A stretch of DNA of 64,000 nt from Tatumella ptyseos ATCC 33301 (GTDB taxonomy: Bacteria; Pseudomonadota; Gammaproteobacteria; Enterobacterales; Enterobacteriaceae): contig NZ_JMPR01000043.1 of the NCBI RefSeq assembly GCF_000735525.1, positions 17,680 to 81,679 on the forward strand, in the 5' to 3' direction. Shown one piece after another: positions 9,009 to 17,596 of this stretch (position 1 is the stretch's first letter; each line of letters starts with the position of its first letter). Position numbers and translations under genes: made by a program. The notes beneath the pieces are model-generated. The model was not told the DNA's origin, ran no database searches, and saw nothing but the letters and a program-made list of their open reading frames with translations.

Positions 9009-9554
9009 TTAAATAGTCCCGCAAACTTTGTCAGCAAGTTCCTGAGGAAACTTCATCGACTGCATAATGTGTTCGATCATGCTGCATTTGCGGCCGGTAT
9101 TGGTATTGGTGATCACCCAGTAAGGTGTTCCCGGAATATGTTTCGGTTTAGTATGGGTGCCGCTTTGTAACAGCGTCTGCTCATCACCGGCGAAATAGAC
9201 GCGTGTACGTCCCTGCATCGTCGTTGTTGCCTGACGGAACTCCCCGGGATCCAGACTATAAAGCGTCGACAGCACCATCATAAAGCGGTTAACGGCGCGC
9301 TTTTGTTCCGCATATTCATCGGACAATAACAACTCACGCACGGTACGAACACGATCCTGCGGGCGCGTTTCAGCACGCGCACTGACCAGTAGCGAAGTTT
9401 CCTTACTGTCAGCCTTTTTATCGGAGGTATCAGTGATTGCCTGCTCAGAAACTTTAAGCATTCTGCGCAAAATATCGGAGGCACTTTCGCCGATATGACG
9501 TGTATGGCTGGCAATATAGCGATAAAGCTCATCGTCTACTTCAATCGTTTTCAT
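9009..9554 (-). CDS. seqA: Negative modulator of replication initiation SeqA
   Basis: A 181-residue protein that binds hemimethylated GATC pairs, sequesters oriC after initiation and organises new DNA behind the fork. The N-terminal MKTIEVDDELYRYIAS... with GESASDILRRML (23-34) is the ribbon-helix-helix-like oligomerisation module. A polar linker follows (about 38-65), and the C-terminal DNA-binding domain contains GRTRVYFAGDE and GTPYWVITNTNTGRK. Length equals that of E. coli. The start has GGAAAAAG just upstream. It is first in the seqA-pgm operon and divergent from ybfF across 238 nt. Confidence 0.97.
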   Translation of the reverse strand: MKTIEVDDELYRYIASHTRHIGESASDILRRMLKVSEQAITDTSDKKADSKETSLLVSARAETRPQDRVRTVRELLLSDEYAEQKRAVNRFMMVLSTLYSLDPGEFRQATTTMQGRTRVYFAGDEQTLLQSGTHTKPKHIPGTPYWVITNTNTGRKCSMIEHIMQSMKFPQELADKVCGTI

Positions 9555-9792
9555 CTTTTTCCGTACTGTTATGGCTAATGTAAAATTCCGAATAATGGCA
9601 GTATACCGGAAATAATCTGATATTCTGCCCCGGTAAATTACCAGTTGATTGTAAATTTAAACAGAGACAAGCAGGTAGAACTGAATTACCGTTCACGTAA
9701 AAGTCAGAATATGCCTTAAAATCACCTGCCGGATTTCCTGAATAGTAAACCATGATACCCCAAGCCCGGGGTCCAACCGTAAGAACTTTGCC

Positions 9793-10560
9793 ATGATTTT
9801 AAACAGTCGTCTGCAATCTGCACAAATTGATGAAGAATCATCCCCTGTTCTGCTGATCCATGGCCTTTTTGGCAGTATGGATAACCTTGGTGTGCTGGCC
9901 CGCAGCCTGCATCCGCACAGGACAGTATTACAGGTGGACGTCCGTAACCATGGCCGTTCTCCGCGAGCCGCCGGGATGGACTATGCGGTCATGGCGCAGG
10001 ATATGCTGCAGACGCTGGATAACCATCACCTGGATCAGGTGAATGTGATAGGCCATTCCATGGGCGGGAAAATAGCCATGGCGATGACAGCCCTGGCACC
10101 GGAACGGGTCAAGCGACTGGTAATTATTGATATCGCCCCCGTCAATTATCAGACCCGTCGGCATGATGCTATTTTTGCAGCACTGCAGGCCGTCAGCGAA
10201 GCGGGTATCACCCAACGGGAAGCTGCAGCGCAACTAATGCGTCCTTTGCTGCAGGATGACATGGTCATTAATTTCCTGCTGAAGTCATTCCGTCAGGGAG
10301 AGTGGTTATTCAATGTTCCTGCACTTTGGGATAATTACACGACCATTTCCGGCTGGGAAGAGTGTCCTGCCTGGCCTGGCCCTGCCCTCTTTATTCGGGG
10401 TGCCTTATCCTCTTATCTGGATAATCACTATCGGGAGCCCCTTCTGGCTCAATTCCCGGCAGCAAAAGCCCATATTATTGCCGGTGCGGGTCACTGGGTG
10501 CATGCAGAAAAGCCTGATGCCGTCATCAGTGCTGTGCGACGTTTTATGTCCGTCACCTGA
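9793..10560 (+). CDS. ybfF: Alpha/beta-hydrolase esterase YbfF
   Basis: A 255-residue alpha/beta hydrolase. LIHGLFGSMDNLG forms the oxyanion region, GHSMGG carries the nucleophile Ser89, and GAGHWVHAEKPD near the C-terminus supplies the catalytic His. The E. coli protein hydrolyses acyl-CoA/palmitoyl esters in vitro; its physiological substrate is unsettled. No signal peptide is visible, so it should be cytoplasmic. Divergent from seqA and followed by ybfE, as in E. coli. Confidence 0.95.
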   Translation: MILNSRLQSAQIDEESSPVLLIHGLFGSMDNLGVLARSLHPHRTVLQVDVRNHGRSPRAAGMDYAVMAQDMLQTLDNHHLDQVNVIGHSMGGKIAMAMTALAPERVKRLVIIDIAPVNYQTRRHDAIFAALQAVSEAGITQREAAAQLMRPLLQDDMVINFLLKSFRQGEWLFNVPALWDNYTTISGWEECPAWPGPALFIRGALSSYLDNHYREPLLAQFPAAKAHIIAGAGHWVHAEKPDAVISAVRRFMSVT

Positions 10561-10719
10561 AATCAGGGGCTGGCCGCGTTTTAACATTGGCGTCTGTCAT
10601 CTCACTGGAGTATGATTGCGCGCTAAAATTTTATCGTGTGCTTTTAGCATGATAACCGTATTCATTCATCACTATGCTGCGTGTATCTGATACATCGCAG
10701 GTGTTCAGTTTCAAAAATC

Positions 10720-10995
10720 ATGGCAAAAGAAAATACGGATCGTACTACGCTCGATTTATTCGCGAATGAACGCAGACCCGGTCGTCCTAAAACCAGTCTG
10801 CTTTCCCGTGACGAACAGTTACGCATAAATAAACGCAACCAGCTAAAACGGGACAGAGTGCGCGGATTACAGCGGGTAGAGCTTAAAATGAACAGTGATG
10901 TGGTCGATGCACTGAACTCACTGGCGGCAGAACAACAGTTGAGTCGCAGCGAACTCATCGAACAAATCATCCTGGCGCAGCTGAAAAAGCGTTAA
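10720..10995 (+). CDS. ybfE: YbfE family ribbon-helix-helix protein
   Basis: A 91-residue basic protein starting MAKENTDRTTLDLFANERRPGRPK. The RRPGRPK stretch is AT-hook-like. The C-terminal half (RVELKMNSDVVDALNSL, LSRSELIEQIIL) looks like a ribbon-helix-helix DNA-binding module. In E. coli this gene is LexA-regulated, but no convincing LexA box was found upstream here. An in-frame GTG at 10681 exists; the conserved MAKE start is preferred. It lies between ybfF and fldA as in E. coli. Its role is unknown beyond SOS association. Confidence 0.92.
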   Translation: MAKENTDRTTLDLFANERRPGRPKTSLLSRDEQLRINKRNQLKRDRVRGLQRVELKMNSDVVDALNSLAAEQQLSRSELIEQIILAQLKKR

Positions 10996-11127
10996 ATCTG
11001 TGTTGCGCACTCAGGGATAAATCTGACTCGTTTACAAGTACCGCCCACATCTCAGGTCTGCTATTATTCGCGCATCTGTACGGAAATTACATTCATCTGA
11101 TTTTAAGATTCAAGAGGTTAACCCCAC

Positions 11128-11658
11128 ATGGCAATCGTAGGCATCTTTTTTGGCAGCGATACCGGTAACACTGAAAACATCGCAAAAATGATCCAAAAAC
11201 ACTTGGGTAAAGACGTTGCTGAAGTGCATGACATCGCTAAAAGTACCAAAGAAGATTTGGACGCTTTCGATATTCTGTTGCTGGGGATCCCGACCTGGTA
11301 CTACGGTGAAGCGCAGTGTGACTGGGACGATTTTTTCCCGACTCTGGAAGACATTGACTTTAACGGCAAACTGGTTGCCCTGTTCGGCTGCGGTGATCAG
11401 GAAGACTATGCGGAATACTTCTGTGATGCATTAGGCACACTGCGGGACATCATCGAGCCAAAAGGTGCAGTCATCGTTGGTCACTGGCCGACAGAGGGTT
11501 ATCATTTTGAAGCCTCCAAAGGGCTGGCCGATGATAAACACTTCCTGGGCCTGGCCATTGATGAAGACCGCCAGCCTGAACTGACCAACGAACGTGTCAG
11601 CCAATGGGTCGCGCAAATTTCCGATGAACTGCAACTGAAAGAAATCCTCAACGCTTAG
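11128..11658 (+). CDS. fldA: Flavodoxin 1
   Basis: A 176-residue FMN-binding electron carrier, cytoplasmic, that donates electrons to radical-SAM and other reductive enzymes such as biotin synthase, and replaces ferredoxin. The FMN phosphate loop GSDTGNTENIAK is at 9-20. The isoalloxazine-stacking regions are PTWYYGEAQCDWDDF and GCGDQEDYAEYFCDA. Length matches long-chain enterobacterial flavodoxins. AGAGG precedes the start. It lies immediately upstream of fur, the classic fldA-fur pairing. LipA and MiaB elsewhere in this window are the kind of enzymes that draw on it. Confidence 0.97.
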   Translation: MAIVGIFFGSDTGNTENIAKMIQKHLGKDVAEVHDIAKSTKEDLDAFDILLLGIPTWYYGEAQCDWDDFFPTLEDIDFNGKLVALFGCGDQEDYAEYFCDALGTLRDIIEPKGAVIVGHWPTEGYHFEASKGLADDKHFLGLAIDEDRQPELTNERVSQWVAQISDELQLKEILNA

Positions 11659-11994
11659 TAGGGTTTTTTGTATCAGTTGTGGTAGTGTTCACTTCAGCAT
11701 CTGCAGAGCCGGCTAAAATGACCAGCGGGCTCTGAGCTATTTCCCGATGTCGACGCTTGTATTTTTCCTTTCGTGCGATTTCCGGGAATATCTTTTTTGT
11801 ATCAGATTGTCACTATCCCTGACAGGCCTGCATTTCACGGTGTTCCGCGACCTTTTCTCAGGGAAAACCGGCCCGGGCCTGTAGTTTCAATTTCGATACT
11901 TCGGTTCTATAATGAATCAAAAAAAATAAGGTCATTACCGAACTTCATGGCGCTTTGCCAAAGTCATTTTCAAAAGTAACAGGACAATAACTGC
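11659..11994. other. fldA-fur intergenic region
   Basis: A 336-nt gap. It contains a 13-bp direct repeat, TTTTTTGTATCAG (11664-11676 and 11793-11805), and a sigma-70-like fur promoter near 11885-11913. No clear fldA terminator is visible beyond the first T-run. The E. coli uof leader ORF overlapping the fur start is not conserved; its frame has no start codon here. Confidence 0.6.
11885..11913 (+). promoter_or_regulatory. Predicted sigma-70 promoter of fur
   Basis: A -35-like TTTCAA (11885-11890) and a perfect -10 TATAAT (11908-11913) are separated by 17 nt, about 80 nt upstream of the fur ATG. The -35 match is weak; the -10 and spacing are good. Confidence 0.55.
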
Positions 11995-12441
11995 ATGACT
12001 GACAATAACTCCGCACTGAAAAAGGCCGGTCTGAAGGTCACGCTTCCGAGACTGAAAATTCTGGAAGTTCTTCAGGAACCTGAATGCCATCACGTTAGTG
12101 CGGAAGATTTGTACAAACGCCTGATTGATATGGGCGAAGAAATTGGTCTGGCCACGGTGTATCGCGTACTGAACCAGTTTGATGATGCGGGTATCGTAAC
12201 GCGTCATAACTTCGAAGGCGGTAAGTCAGTCTTTGAATTGACCCAACAGCAGCACCATGACCATCTGATTTGCCTGGATTGTGGCAAGGTTATTGAGTTC
12301 AGCGATGAGTCAATTGAACAGCGTCAGCGTGAAATTGCTAAACGTTTTGGCATTAAGCTGACCAACCACAGTCTCTACCTGTATGGTCACTGTACTACGG
12401 GTGATTGCCGCGAAGACGACACCTTACATAACGATAAATAA
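11995..12441 (+). CDS. fur: Ferric uptake regulator Fur
   Basis: A 148-residue iron-sensing repressor. The N-terminal winged helix (about 1-80) includes GLKVTLPRLKIL and EEIGLATVYRVLNQFDDAGIV, the recognition region. The dimer/metal domain has HHDHLICLDCGKVIEF (Cys93, Cys96) and HCTTGDC (Cys133, Cys138), the structural zinc cysteines. Nearly identical to E. coli Fur. AACAGGACA upstream provides the ribosome site. Monocistronic, with its own promoter and terminator. No consensus Fur box was recognised before it. Confidence 0.98.
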   Translation: MTDNNSALKKAGLKVTLPRLKILEVLQEPECHHVSAEDLYKRLIDMGEEIGLATVYRVLNQFDDAGIVTRHNFEGGKSVFELTQQQHHDHLICLDCGKVIEFSDESIEQRQREIAKRFGIKLTNHSLYLYGHCTTGDCREDDTLHNDK

Positions 12442-12742
12442 GCATTTTCGTCATGTTGATAGCAGCCTGTAACCGGCTGGAAAAGCGAGTGTCTTTCGCC
12501 GGTGACTTCCCGGTCATCCGCTCAAAACCGCGGCATTGTCGCGGTTTTTTATTGTCATCAGATAACGATAGCAATTTTTTATAATTGTAATTAATTGATT
12601 TTAAATATAAAAACACCAACCCACAGTCTCATTCCCTGCCCTTAACGCCATTTCCCCTGCTGTTGTAATTTTAATCTGCCGGATATTCATGTTAAGGTTA
12701 CCAGTAACATTATGACTATCTGTTACAGATTAAGGAATGCAT
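12442..12742. other. fur to polyol-operon gap
   Basis: About 300 nt holding the fur terminator (12524-12550), then an A/T-rich stretch and, just before the next gene, the dyad GTAACA (12704-12709), 11 nt, TGTTAC (12721-12726). The dyad may be an operator for the downstream operon. No regulator gene for the operon is adjacent. Confidence 0.5.
12524..12550 (+). terminator. Rho-independent terminator of fur
   Basis: Stem AAAACCGCG (12524-12532) with CGCGGTTTT (12540-12548), 7-nt loop, T6 tract. Located about 80 nt after the fur stop. Confidence 0.9.
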
Positions 12743-14149
12743 TTGACTACAAAAAGAACTGAACAATCGGTCTGGCTGCATCTGGGTGCAGGTGCTTTTC
12801 ATCGGGCTCATCAGTGCTGGTATCTGAATGAGTTACATGAAAGCGGTGATACCCTCTGGTCTATTTCACTGGCCAATATTCGTAACAGCAGCACACAGCA
12901 GACACTCAAACATCTGGCCCGACAGCAAGGGCGCTACACACTCGAAGTTATCTCTCCTGAAGGCAATATTGCCTACCACACGCTCTCAGCAATTCGTAAT
13001 GTCATCCTCTGGGACCCGCAAATACAGGCAGTCGTCAGTGAAGGTTCCCGCCCTGAAACCAGAATAATCTCTTTTACCGTCACCGAAGGTGGCTATTTTC
13101 TGACTGATGACGGCCATCTGGATCTGAATGCAGCACCTATACAAAGTGATCTTGCCGGTACCGCAGACACGGTTACCCTGTATGGTGCTCTCTATAAGAT
13201 CCTGACTGCCCGGCGGGAGAATAACGCAGGTCCGGTTACGCTGCTCAGTTGCGATAACCTGCGCAGTAACGGAGAAAGTTTCCGTCGCGGGTTAACAGAA
13301 TTTGTTGCTGCCCGTCAGGATGACGCATTAGCCCGGTGGCTTGAACAGAATATCAGTACCCCGGACGGTATGGTCGACCGTATCACACCCGCCTCAGATG
13401 ACGGACTGTTGCAACGCCTGCGCGCACAGGGGATCAACGATGACAATGCCCCTGTCAGCTGTGAGTCATTCACACAATGGGTGATGCGCGATGATTTCAT
13501 TGCCGGACGTCCGGCGCTGGAAAAGGCAGGTGTGGAATTTGCAGATGATGTTATCCCTTACGAAGAAGCTAAAATCCGCGTACTGAACGCAAGCCATAGC
13601 GGTATTGCCTGGGCCGGAGGATTGCTCGGTAAGGACTATATTGACCAGAGCCTGTTACCCGAAGTTCGTCAGTGGATCACTGAGTATGTCAGTCAGGATG
13701 TCATCCCGGCACTGGGCGACTCACCGATTGATTTAACCCGCTATTGTCAGACTGTGCTGCAACGTTTCGGTAACGAACGGGTACGTGATACCTGTCAGAG
13801 GGTATCTTCTGACAGTATTGCCAAACTGCATGAGTTTATTGTTCCGACCCTGAAAGCCCGCTATCAGCAGGGGAAAACACCGCAGGCAACGCTACGTCTG
13901 GTCGCGTTATATTTCCTGTTTATGCAGAAGGTCGCGGGCCACACCCTGCCTTTTGACTATCAGGACAGAGCGTGTGGTAGTGTCGATTTCAAAGCAATTT
14001 TTGCCAGTGTTGATCCGGTTACGGCCTTTGCGGGCCAGAAAAAGCTGTTAGGGTCTCTGGCCGGAGAGCCGAAATTCATCGCAGACCTGACCCGTACGAT
14101 CGACGATATGCAGCAACAGTTGAAGATAATGGGGGATGATAAGCCATGA
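12743..14149 (+). CDS. D-arabinitol 4-dehydrogenase-like polyol dehydrogenase
   Basis: A 468-residue long-chain polyol dehydrogenase of the mannitol dehydrogenase family, closest in my memory to Klebsiella DalD, which oxidises D-arabinitol to D-xylulose with NAD. Visible are the nucleotide-binding HLGAGAFHRAHQCWYL, FTVTEGGYF, LLSCDNLRSNGE, MVDRITP and the catalytic stretch PYEEAKIRVLNASHSGIAWAG. An ATG at 12737 directly abuts AAGGA, too close for initiation. TTG at 12743 is 6 nt from AAGGA and is chosen. The 3' end overlaps the SemiSWEET gene by 4 bp (ATGA), so the two form a coupled operon. Other polyols (mannitol, ribitol, sorbitol) or a sugar acid remain possible. No kinase for the product is adjacent. 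Confidence 0.85.
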   Translation: MTTKRTEQSVWLHLGAGAFHRAHQCWYLNELHESGDTLWSISLANIRNSSTQQTLKHLARQQGRYTLEVISPEGNIAYHTLSAIRNVILWDPQIQAVVSEGSRPETRIISFTVTEGGYFLTDDGHLDLNAAPIQSDLAGTADTVTLYGALYKILTARRENNAGPVTLLSCDNLRSNGESFRRGLTEFVAARQDDALARWLEQNISTPDGMVDRITPASDDGLLQRLRAQGINDDNAPVSCESFTQWVMRDDFIAGRPALEKAGVEFADDVIPYEEAKIRVLNASHSGIAWAGGLLGKDYIDQSLLPEVRQWITEYVSQDVIPALGDSPIDLTRYCQTVLQRFGNERVRDTCQRVSSDSIAKLHEFIVPTLKARYQQGKTPQATLRLVALYFLFMQKVAGHTLPFDYQDRACGSVDFKAIFASVDPVTAFAGQKKLLGSLAGEPKFIADLTRTIDDMQQQLKIMGDDKP

Positions 14150-14637
14150 AAAGTGTTTATATTGTAGTGGTTACCGCGATGCTGGCGTTACTGGCGACCT
14201 ATTTCCTTTCTCCCTGGCCTGTCGCTCTGGGAACCGTCGCGGCCTGGGTAACCACCGGTTCGTTTTTTCTGCAGGTACTGCATATTATCCGTAACCGGGA
14301 TACCAAAGCTCTGTCGCTGGGGATGTGGTCTGCACTGTTTTTCGGCGTTTCCTGCTGGACCTGGTACGGCTTCCGCGTCAGCGATGTCCCCGTGATGACA
14401 GCCAACGGCTTAACCGCATTACTGGCATTCTCGGTCATTGTTCTGAAGCTTTATCACGAACGTCCGGCTAAAAATCAGTTACGCCGTAAGTTACGCGCCA
14501 TGCCGGGTGTGATCCTTCGTCCGCGGATCCGCAGGCTGCGCCCTTATACTCCGGGTGAAGCCCCGCTACCGGAACAGGATCCTGTTTCACTGCAGGATCC
14601 TGTATCGATGAGTCCCCTCAGTAAACTGAAGAAATAA
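14146..14637 (+). CDS. SemiSWEET-type sugar transporter with long C-terminal tail
   Basis: A 163-residue inner-membrane protein. Residues about 1-105 contain a hydrophobic N-terminal segment plus a three-helix PQ-loop/MtN3 (SemiSWEET) unit: GTVAAWVTTGSFFLQVLHI, SLGMWSALFFGVSCWTWYGF and MTANGLTALLAFSVIVLKLY. SemiSWEETs dimerise to form a bidirectional sugar pathway and are usually 85-100 residues. This one adds about 55 basic/Pro-rich residues with the repeats QDPVS and QDPVS. Translationally coupled to the polyol dehydrogenase, which suggests a role in moving that enzyme's substrate or product. The substrate is unknown. Confidence 0.8.
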   Translation: MKSVYIVVVTAMLALLATYFLSPWPVALGTVAAWVTTGSFFLQVLHIIRNRDTKALSLGMWSALFFGVSCWTWYGFRVSDVPVMTANGLTALLAFSVIVLKLYHERPAKNQLRRKLRAMPGVILRPRIRRLRPYTPGEAPLPEQDPVSLQDPVSMSPLSKLKK

Positions 14638-14690
14638 TCCGGTTCCTGTCGCCACTTCCGTTGAAAGGCGGACGTGGCGACAGCCCGTCA

Positions 14691-17348
14691 TCAGTCAGCC
14701 TGAAGACTGACCACTCTTCCGCTACGGAGTCCGTCAGAGCTGCGGGACCTCACCAGAATTTTACCGGTGACTGCCGGCGGTTGCTGCTCCTGATAATCCA
14801 TCCAGTGTTGCCCCTCATCGGTGGAATATTCAATTCTGACGCCCGGCAGAGAGGTATTTGCTTCCAGCACCCCGTTACGGATACGCGCCCCTGGTACCGG
14901 GATCCGGTAGCTGATACCTGCAGTATCCAGCGTCGGTAAAACAGACCTCCCCAGAAGTGTCGCAAAGCGGTTCCAGTCTGCCTGCAGTTGTTGCTGATTA
15001 ACATGCCTGGTTTTACCTTTTTCAAAGGTCTTCCCTGGCTGATACGGCAGTTCCCAGTCAGCTTTGTGCCAGGCTCTTTCTGCAACGGCCAGCAACCTCG
15101 GGTATAGCCGGTATTCCATTTGCTCGTCGGTTCTGACGATTTCGCTCCATACCTGGGCCGACATCCCCGCAGCCCCCGGCCACCTGCCCTGACCTGTGGC
15201 TGAAAAGACTTTTCCGTCACGGTCGGTCGATGTTTCTGCGTTCATGGGCAGATTATCCGGTGAAAAGGTAAAGATTTTCTGTTCATCGCTGAAACGGGTT
15301 GCCCAGTAATATCCCGGCTCCTGCGGATCAACTTCATAGGGCATATCGAGATAGAGATAATCCGGCGAAGAAACAATGATCCGATACCCCTTCTCTGCCC
15401 ATTCACCGGCCGAATTCACGCCGTCCCAATACAGTGGATCCCAGAAGTTAAGAGTCACGGTTCCTGTTGCAAATTCACTGGCTGAACTGATGGCTTTCAG
15501 TCCGTCCTGCCACGCCTGCATATTTTTCAGCCCCGCTGATTGCACCAGCTGGCTGACCTGGAGTGCAAACCAGCCAGGCAGATGTGTAAAGTCACCAACC
15601 TCCCCCTGCTGGATCCGCTGACGGCAACTGGCAGACTTCGCCCAGGGCTTATCCTGCAGGCTCAAATCACGCTGACCTTTACCGGGTTGCGGATGATTTT
15701 TATCGGTATATCCCGGCCCCAGATAGATATTTTTTGCTTCGTCACCGCCGAAATGCCAGGTTTCCAGTGGCTGCCCTGCTTCCCGGTGCATTGCGATAAG
15801 TTCATTCATGATTTTGCTGACGAACCGCTGCGCTGATGGCAGGCAGGGATTAATAAAACTGGTACGATCATAATATTGTACGGTCGTCACAGAAGAGTCA
15901 TCACCGTCTTCCTGTAAGCGATACTGGTTAGCCTCGCTGACTTTCCCTTCGGCCATCAGCTTTTTATACCGCGCTTCCATGGAGATCACAGCCGCACGGG
16001 CATGAGCAGGCATATCAATTTCAGGGATAACGGTAATTTGCCGCGCATTAGCATACCGGAGGATCTCAATATAGTCCTCACGGCTGAAGTAACCACTTCC
16101 GGTCGTTGAAGTATCGGGGCCGGACCCCAGTTGCGGTAACAGACAGCGTGTTTCAGAGACATCATGGCAACGATTTGCCCCGACAGACGTCAGTTCAGGC
16201 AGCCCCGGGATCTCAATTCGCCAGCCTTCATCATCTGATAAGTGTAAATGCAGAATATTCAGTTTATACCGCGACATCTGTTGCAGGGTACGCAGGATAG
16301 CGGCCTTTGAATGAAAGTTTCTGGCCACATCGATAAAAATAGCGCGGTAGGCAAACAGGGGGGAATCACTGAGGTTCATGACCGGGATCAGCGGTTCTCC
16401 CGTCGCGGGTATCAGTTGCTTCAGTGACTGCAAACCGTTAAATACCCCAAGGCTATCGTAGCCGATAATTTCAGCACGCTCCTGACTAATTTGCAGCCGG
16501 TAAGCACCTTCCTTAACCCCCTCTTCTTTGAACCCCGCGGGATCAATAGCAGTGATCACCGGATAACTGCCATCGGTTCTGACCCCGGCTTCCCGGAATT
16601 CTTCGGTGATCACATTAGCGCTGTCAGCCGGCAAAGCCCGCAGATCAGCAGCGATCCCCTGCTTCAGACTGACGTTGCCCGCAGTGATCTCAACACTACG
16701 CGGTGTCGGAAGAATGTGGCCACGTAACTCTGCCGCCGGTACCGGCGAGGTTAGCTGGTTTTTCAGGTAGCGATTTTCCGCCGTCATTAAAATGTTGGCA
16801 TCATCCGGCGTCCGCTTCCATTGGCTGGCGGGTAATGTCGTTATTTCTGACAGGTTTTCGGTGGCAGTCGCCGCAATGACTTTGGGTGTTCCCTGTGAAG
16901 AGGTGACATACCAGCGGGGCAACACATCCGAAAGCGATAACTGCCAGTATTCATTTATTACCGGTAAGACGATAGAGCCTCCGGCAGGGAACCCCCGGAA
17001 CGTTTCTGTCGGCTCAATTTTATGTAAATCACCGACAACATGGGTAATTCTGAACTGGTCATTGTCTGTTGCGAGTACCTGACGAATACCAGAAAACCAG
17101 ATAGCCCAGTCATGACTTTGTAATGCAGCACCGGGATTCGTCAGGGTGATCGTGGCCTGATAGCAGGCCCCCCAATCTCCGCCTGATGCCGCACAATTGA
17201 CCCCGTGCTGCGCAGCAAAATTATCTTCCACTGCAACCTTTACGCCAAAATGGCTCATTTGATCAATCGTCTGCTGATCCGCCCATGCAGAGGCTGAAAT
17301 TAACATCGTACTGATCACTGCAGATAACCAACATCTACGGGTTAACAT
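14691..17348 (-). CDS. chb: Secreted chitobiase (beta-N-acetylhexosaminidase, GH20)
   Basis: An 885-residue enzyme, the same length as Serratia chitobiase, that hydrolyses chitobiose and short chitooligosaccharides to GlcNAc in the periplasm or outer membrane. A signal peptide ends near ISASAWA (about 17-23). An N-terminal carbohydrate-binding domain (about 28-180) is followed by a GH20b domain, the catalytic barrel (about 335-770) and a C-terminal Ig-like domain. Signatures are FIDVARNFHSK, LHLHLSDDEGWRIEI, PEIDMPAHARA and the catalytic HFGGDEAKN with the Asp-Glu pair. AAGGA lies 9 nt upstream. It lies downstream of chiP on the same strand, giving uptake plus hydrolysis of chitin fragments, and its GlcNAc product would feed nagE/nagBA nearby. 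Confidence 0.95.
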   Translation of the reverse strand: MLTRRCWLSAVISTMLISASAWADQQTIDQMSHFGVKVAVEDNFAAQHGVNCAASGGDWGACYQATITLTNPGAALQSHDWAIWFSGIRQVLATDNDQFRITHVVGDLHKIEPTETFRGFPAGGSIVLPVINEYWQLSLSDVLPRWYVTSSQGTPKVIAATATENLSEITTLPASQWKRTPDDANILMTAENRYLKNQLTSPVPAAELRGHILPTPRSVEITAGNVSLKQGIAADLRALPADSANVITEEFREAGVRTDGSYPVITAIDPAGFKEEGVKEGAYRLQISQERAEIIGYDSLGVFNGLQSLKQLIPATGEPLIPVMNLSDSPLFAYRAIFIDVARNFHSKAAILRTLQQMSRYKLNILHLHLSDDEGWRIEIPGLPELTSVGANRCHDVSETRCLLPQLGSGPDTSTTGSGYFSREDYIEILRYANARQITVIPEIDMPAHARAAVISMEARYKKLMAEGKVSEANQYRLQEDGDDSSVTTVQYYDRTSFINPCLPSAQRFVSKIMNELIAMHREAGQPLETWHFGGDEAKNIYLGPGYTDKNHPQPGKGQRDLSLQDKPWAKSASCRQRIQQGEVGDFTHLPGWFALQVSQLVQSAGLKNMQAWQDGLKAISSASEFATGTVTLNFWDPLYWDGVNSAGEWAEKGYRIIVSSPDYLYLDMPYEVDPQEPGYYWATRFSDEQKIFTFSPDNLPMNAETSTDRDGKVFSATGQGRWPGAAGMSAQVWSEIVRTDEQMEYRLYPRLLAVAERAWHKADWELPYQPGKTFEKGKTRHVNQQQLQADWNRFATLLGRSVLPTLDTAGISYRIPVPGARIRNGVLEANTSLPGVRIEYSTDEGQHWMDYQEQQPPAVTGKILVRSRSSDGLRSGRVVSLQAD

Positions 17349-17596
17349 AACTTATTATCCTTAATCGTTAACTGATAACACCGGATAAGCCAGGTCAATG
17401 TCCGGCAGAATACTTCCGCTTCTTTACTGCGACATTCTCTTCTGACGTTACTGTGTAAACAGAATTTTTATCATCCGGCCGGGCTTTTTCTGTTACGAAT
17501 GAAAACTGTTTGTCTGAACCGACTGGCAAAAAAACCAAATATCAGTGCGTTGCAGTAAAAATGGCGCCAGCGGGACGTTATTCTCTGTCCCCTTCC

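Noticed and set aside
9541-9753. Open frame upstream of seqA on the minus strand
   Set aside because: It overlaps the seqA start and leader, has no ribosome site and no recognisable protein features.
10561-10719. LexA box upstream of ybfE
   Set aside because: No CTG-N10-CAG with reasonable flanks was found. The best candidate (10687-10700) has CTG-N8-CAG, the wrong spacing.
11027-11128. Fur box in front of fldA or fur
   Set aside because: No stretch resembling the GATAATGATAATCATTATC consensus was seen.
11947-11979. 10-codon upstream ORF (MALCQSHFQK) before fur, as a uof equivalent
   Set aside because: It has no ribosome site and does not overlap the fur start as E. coli uof does; the frame matching uof lacks a start codon here.
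12395-12619. Minus-strand open frame over the fur 3' end and terminator
   Set aside because: It crosses the terminator and fur codons, and the product has no recognisable features.
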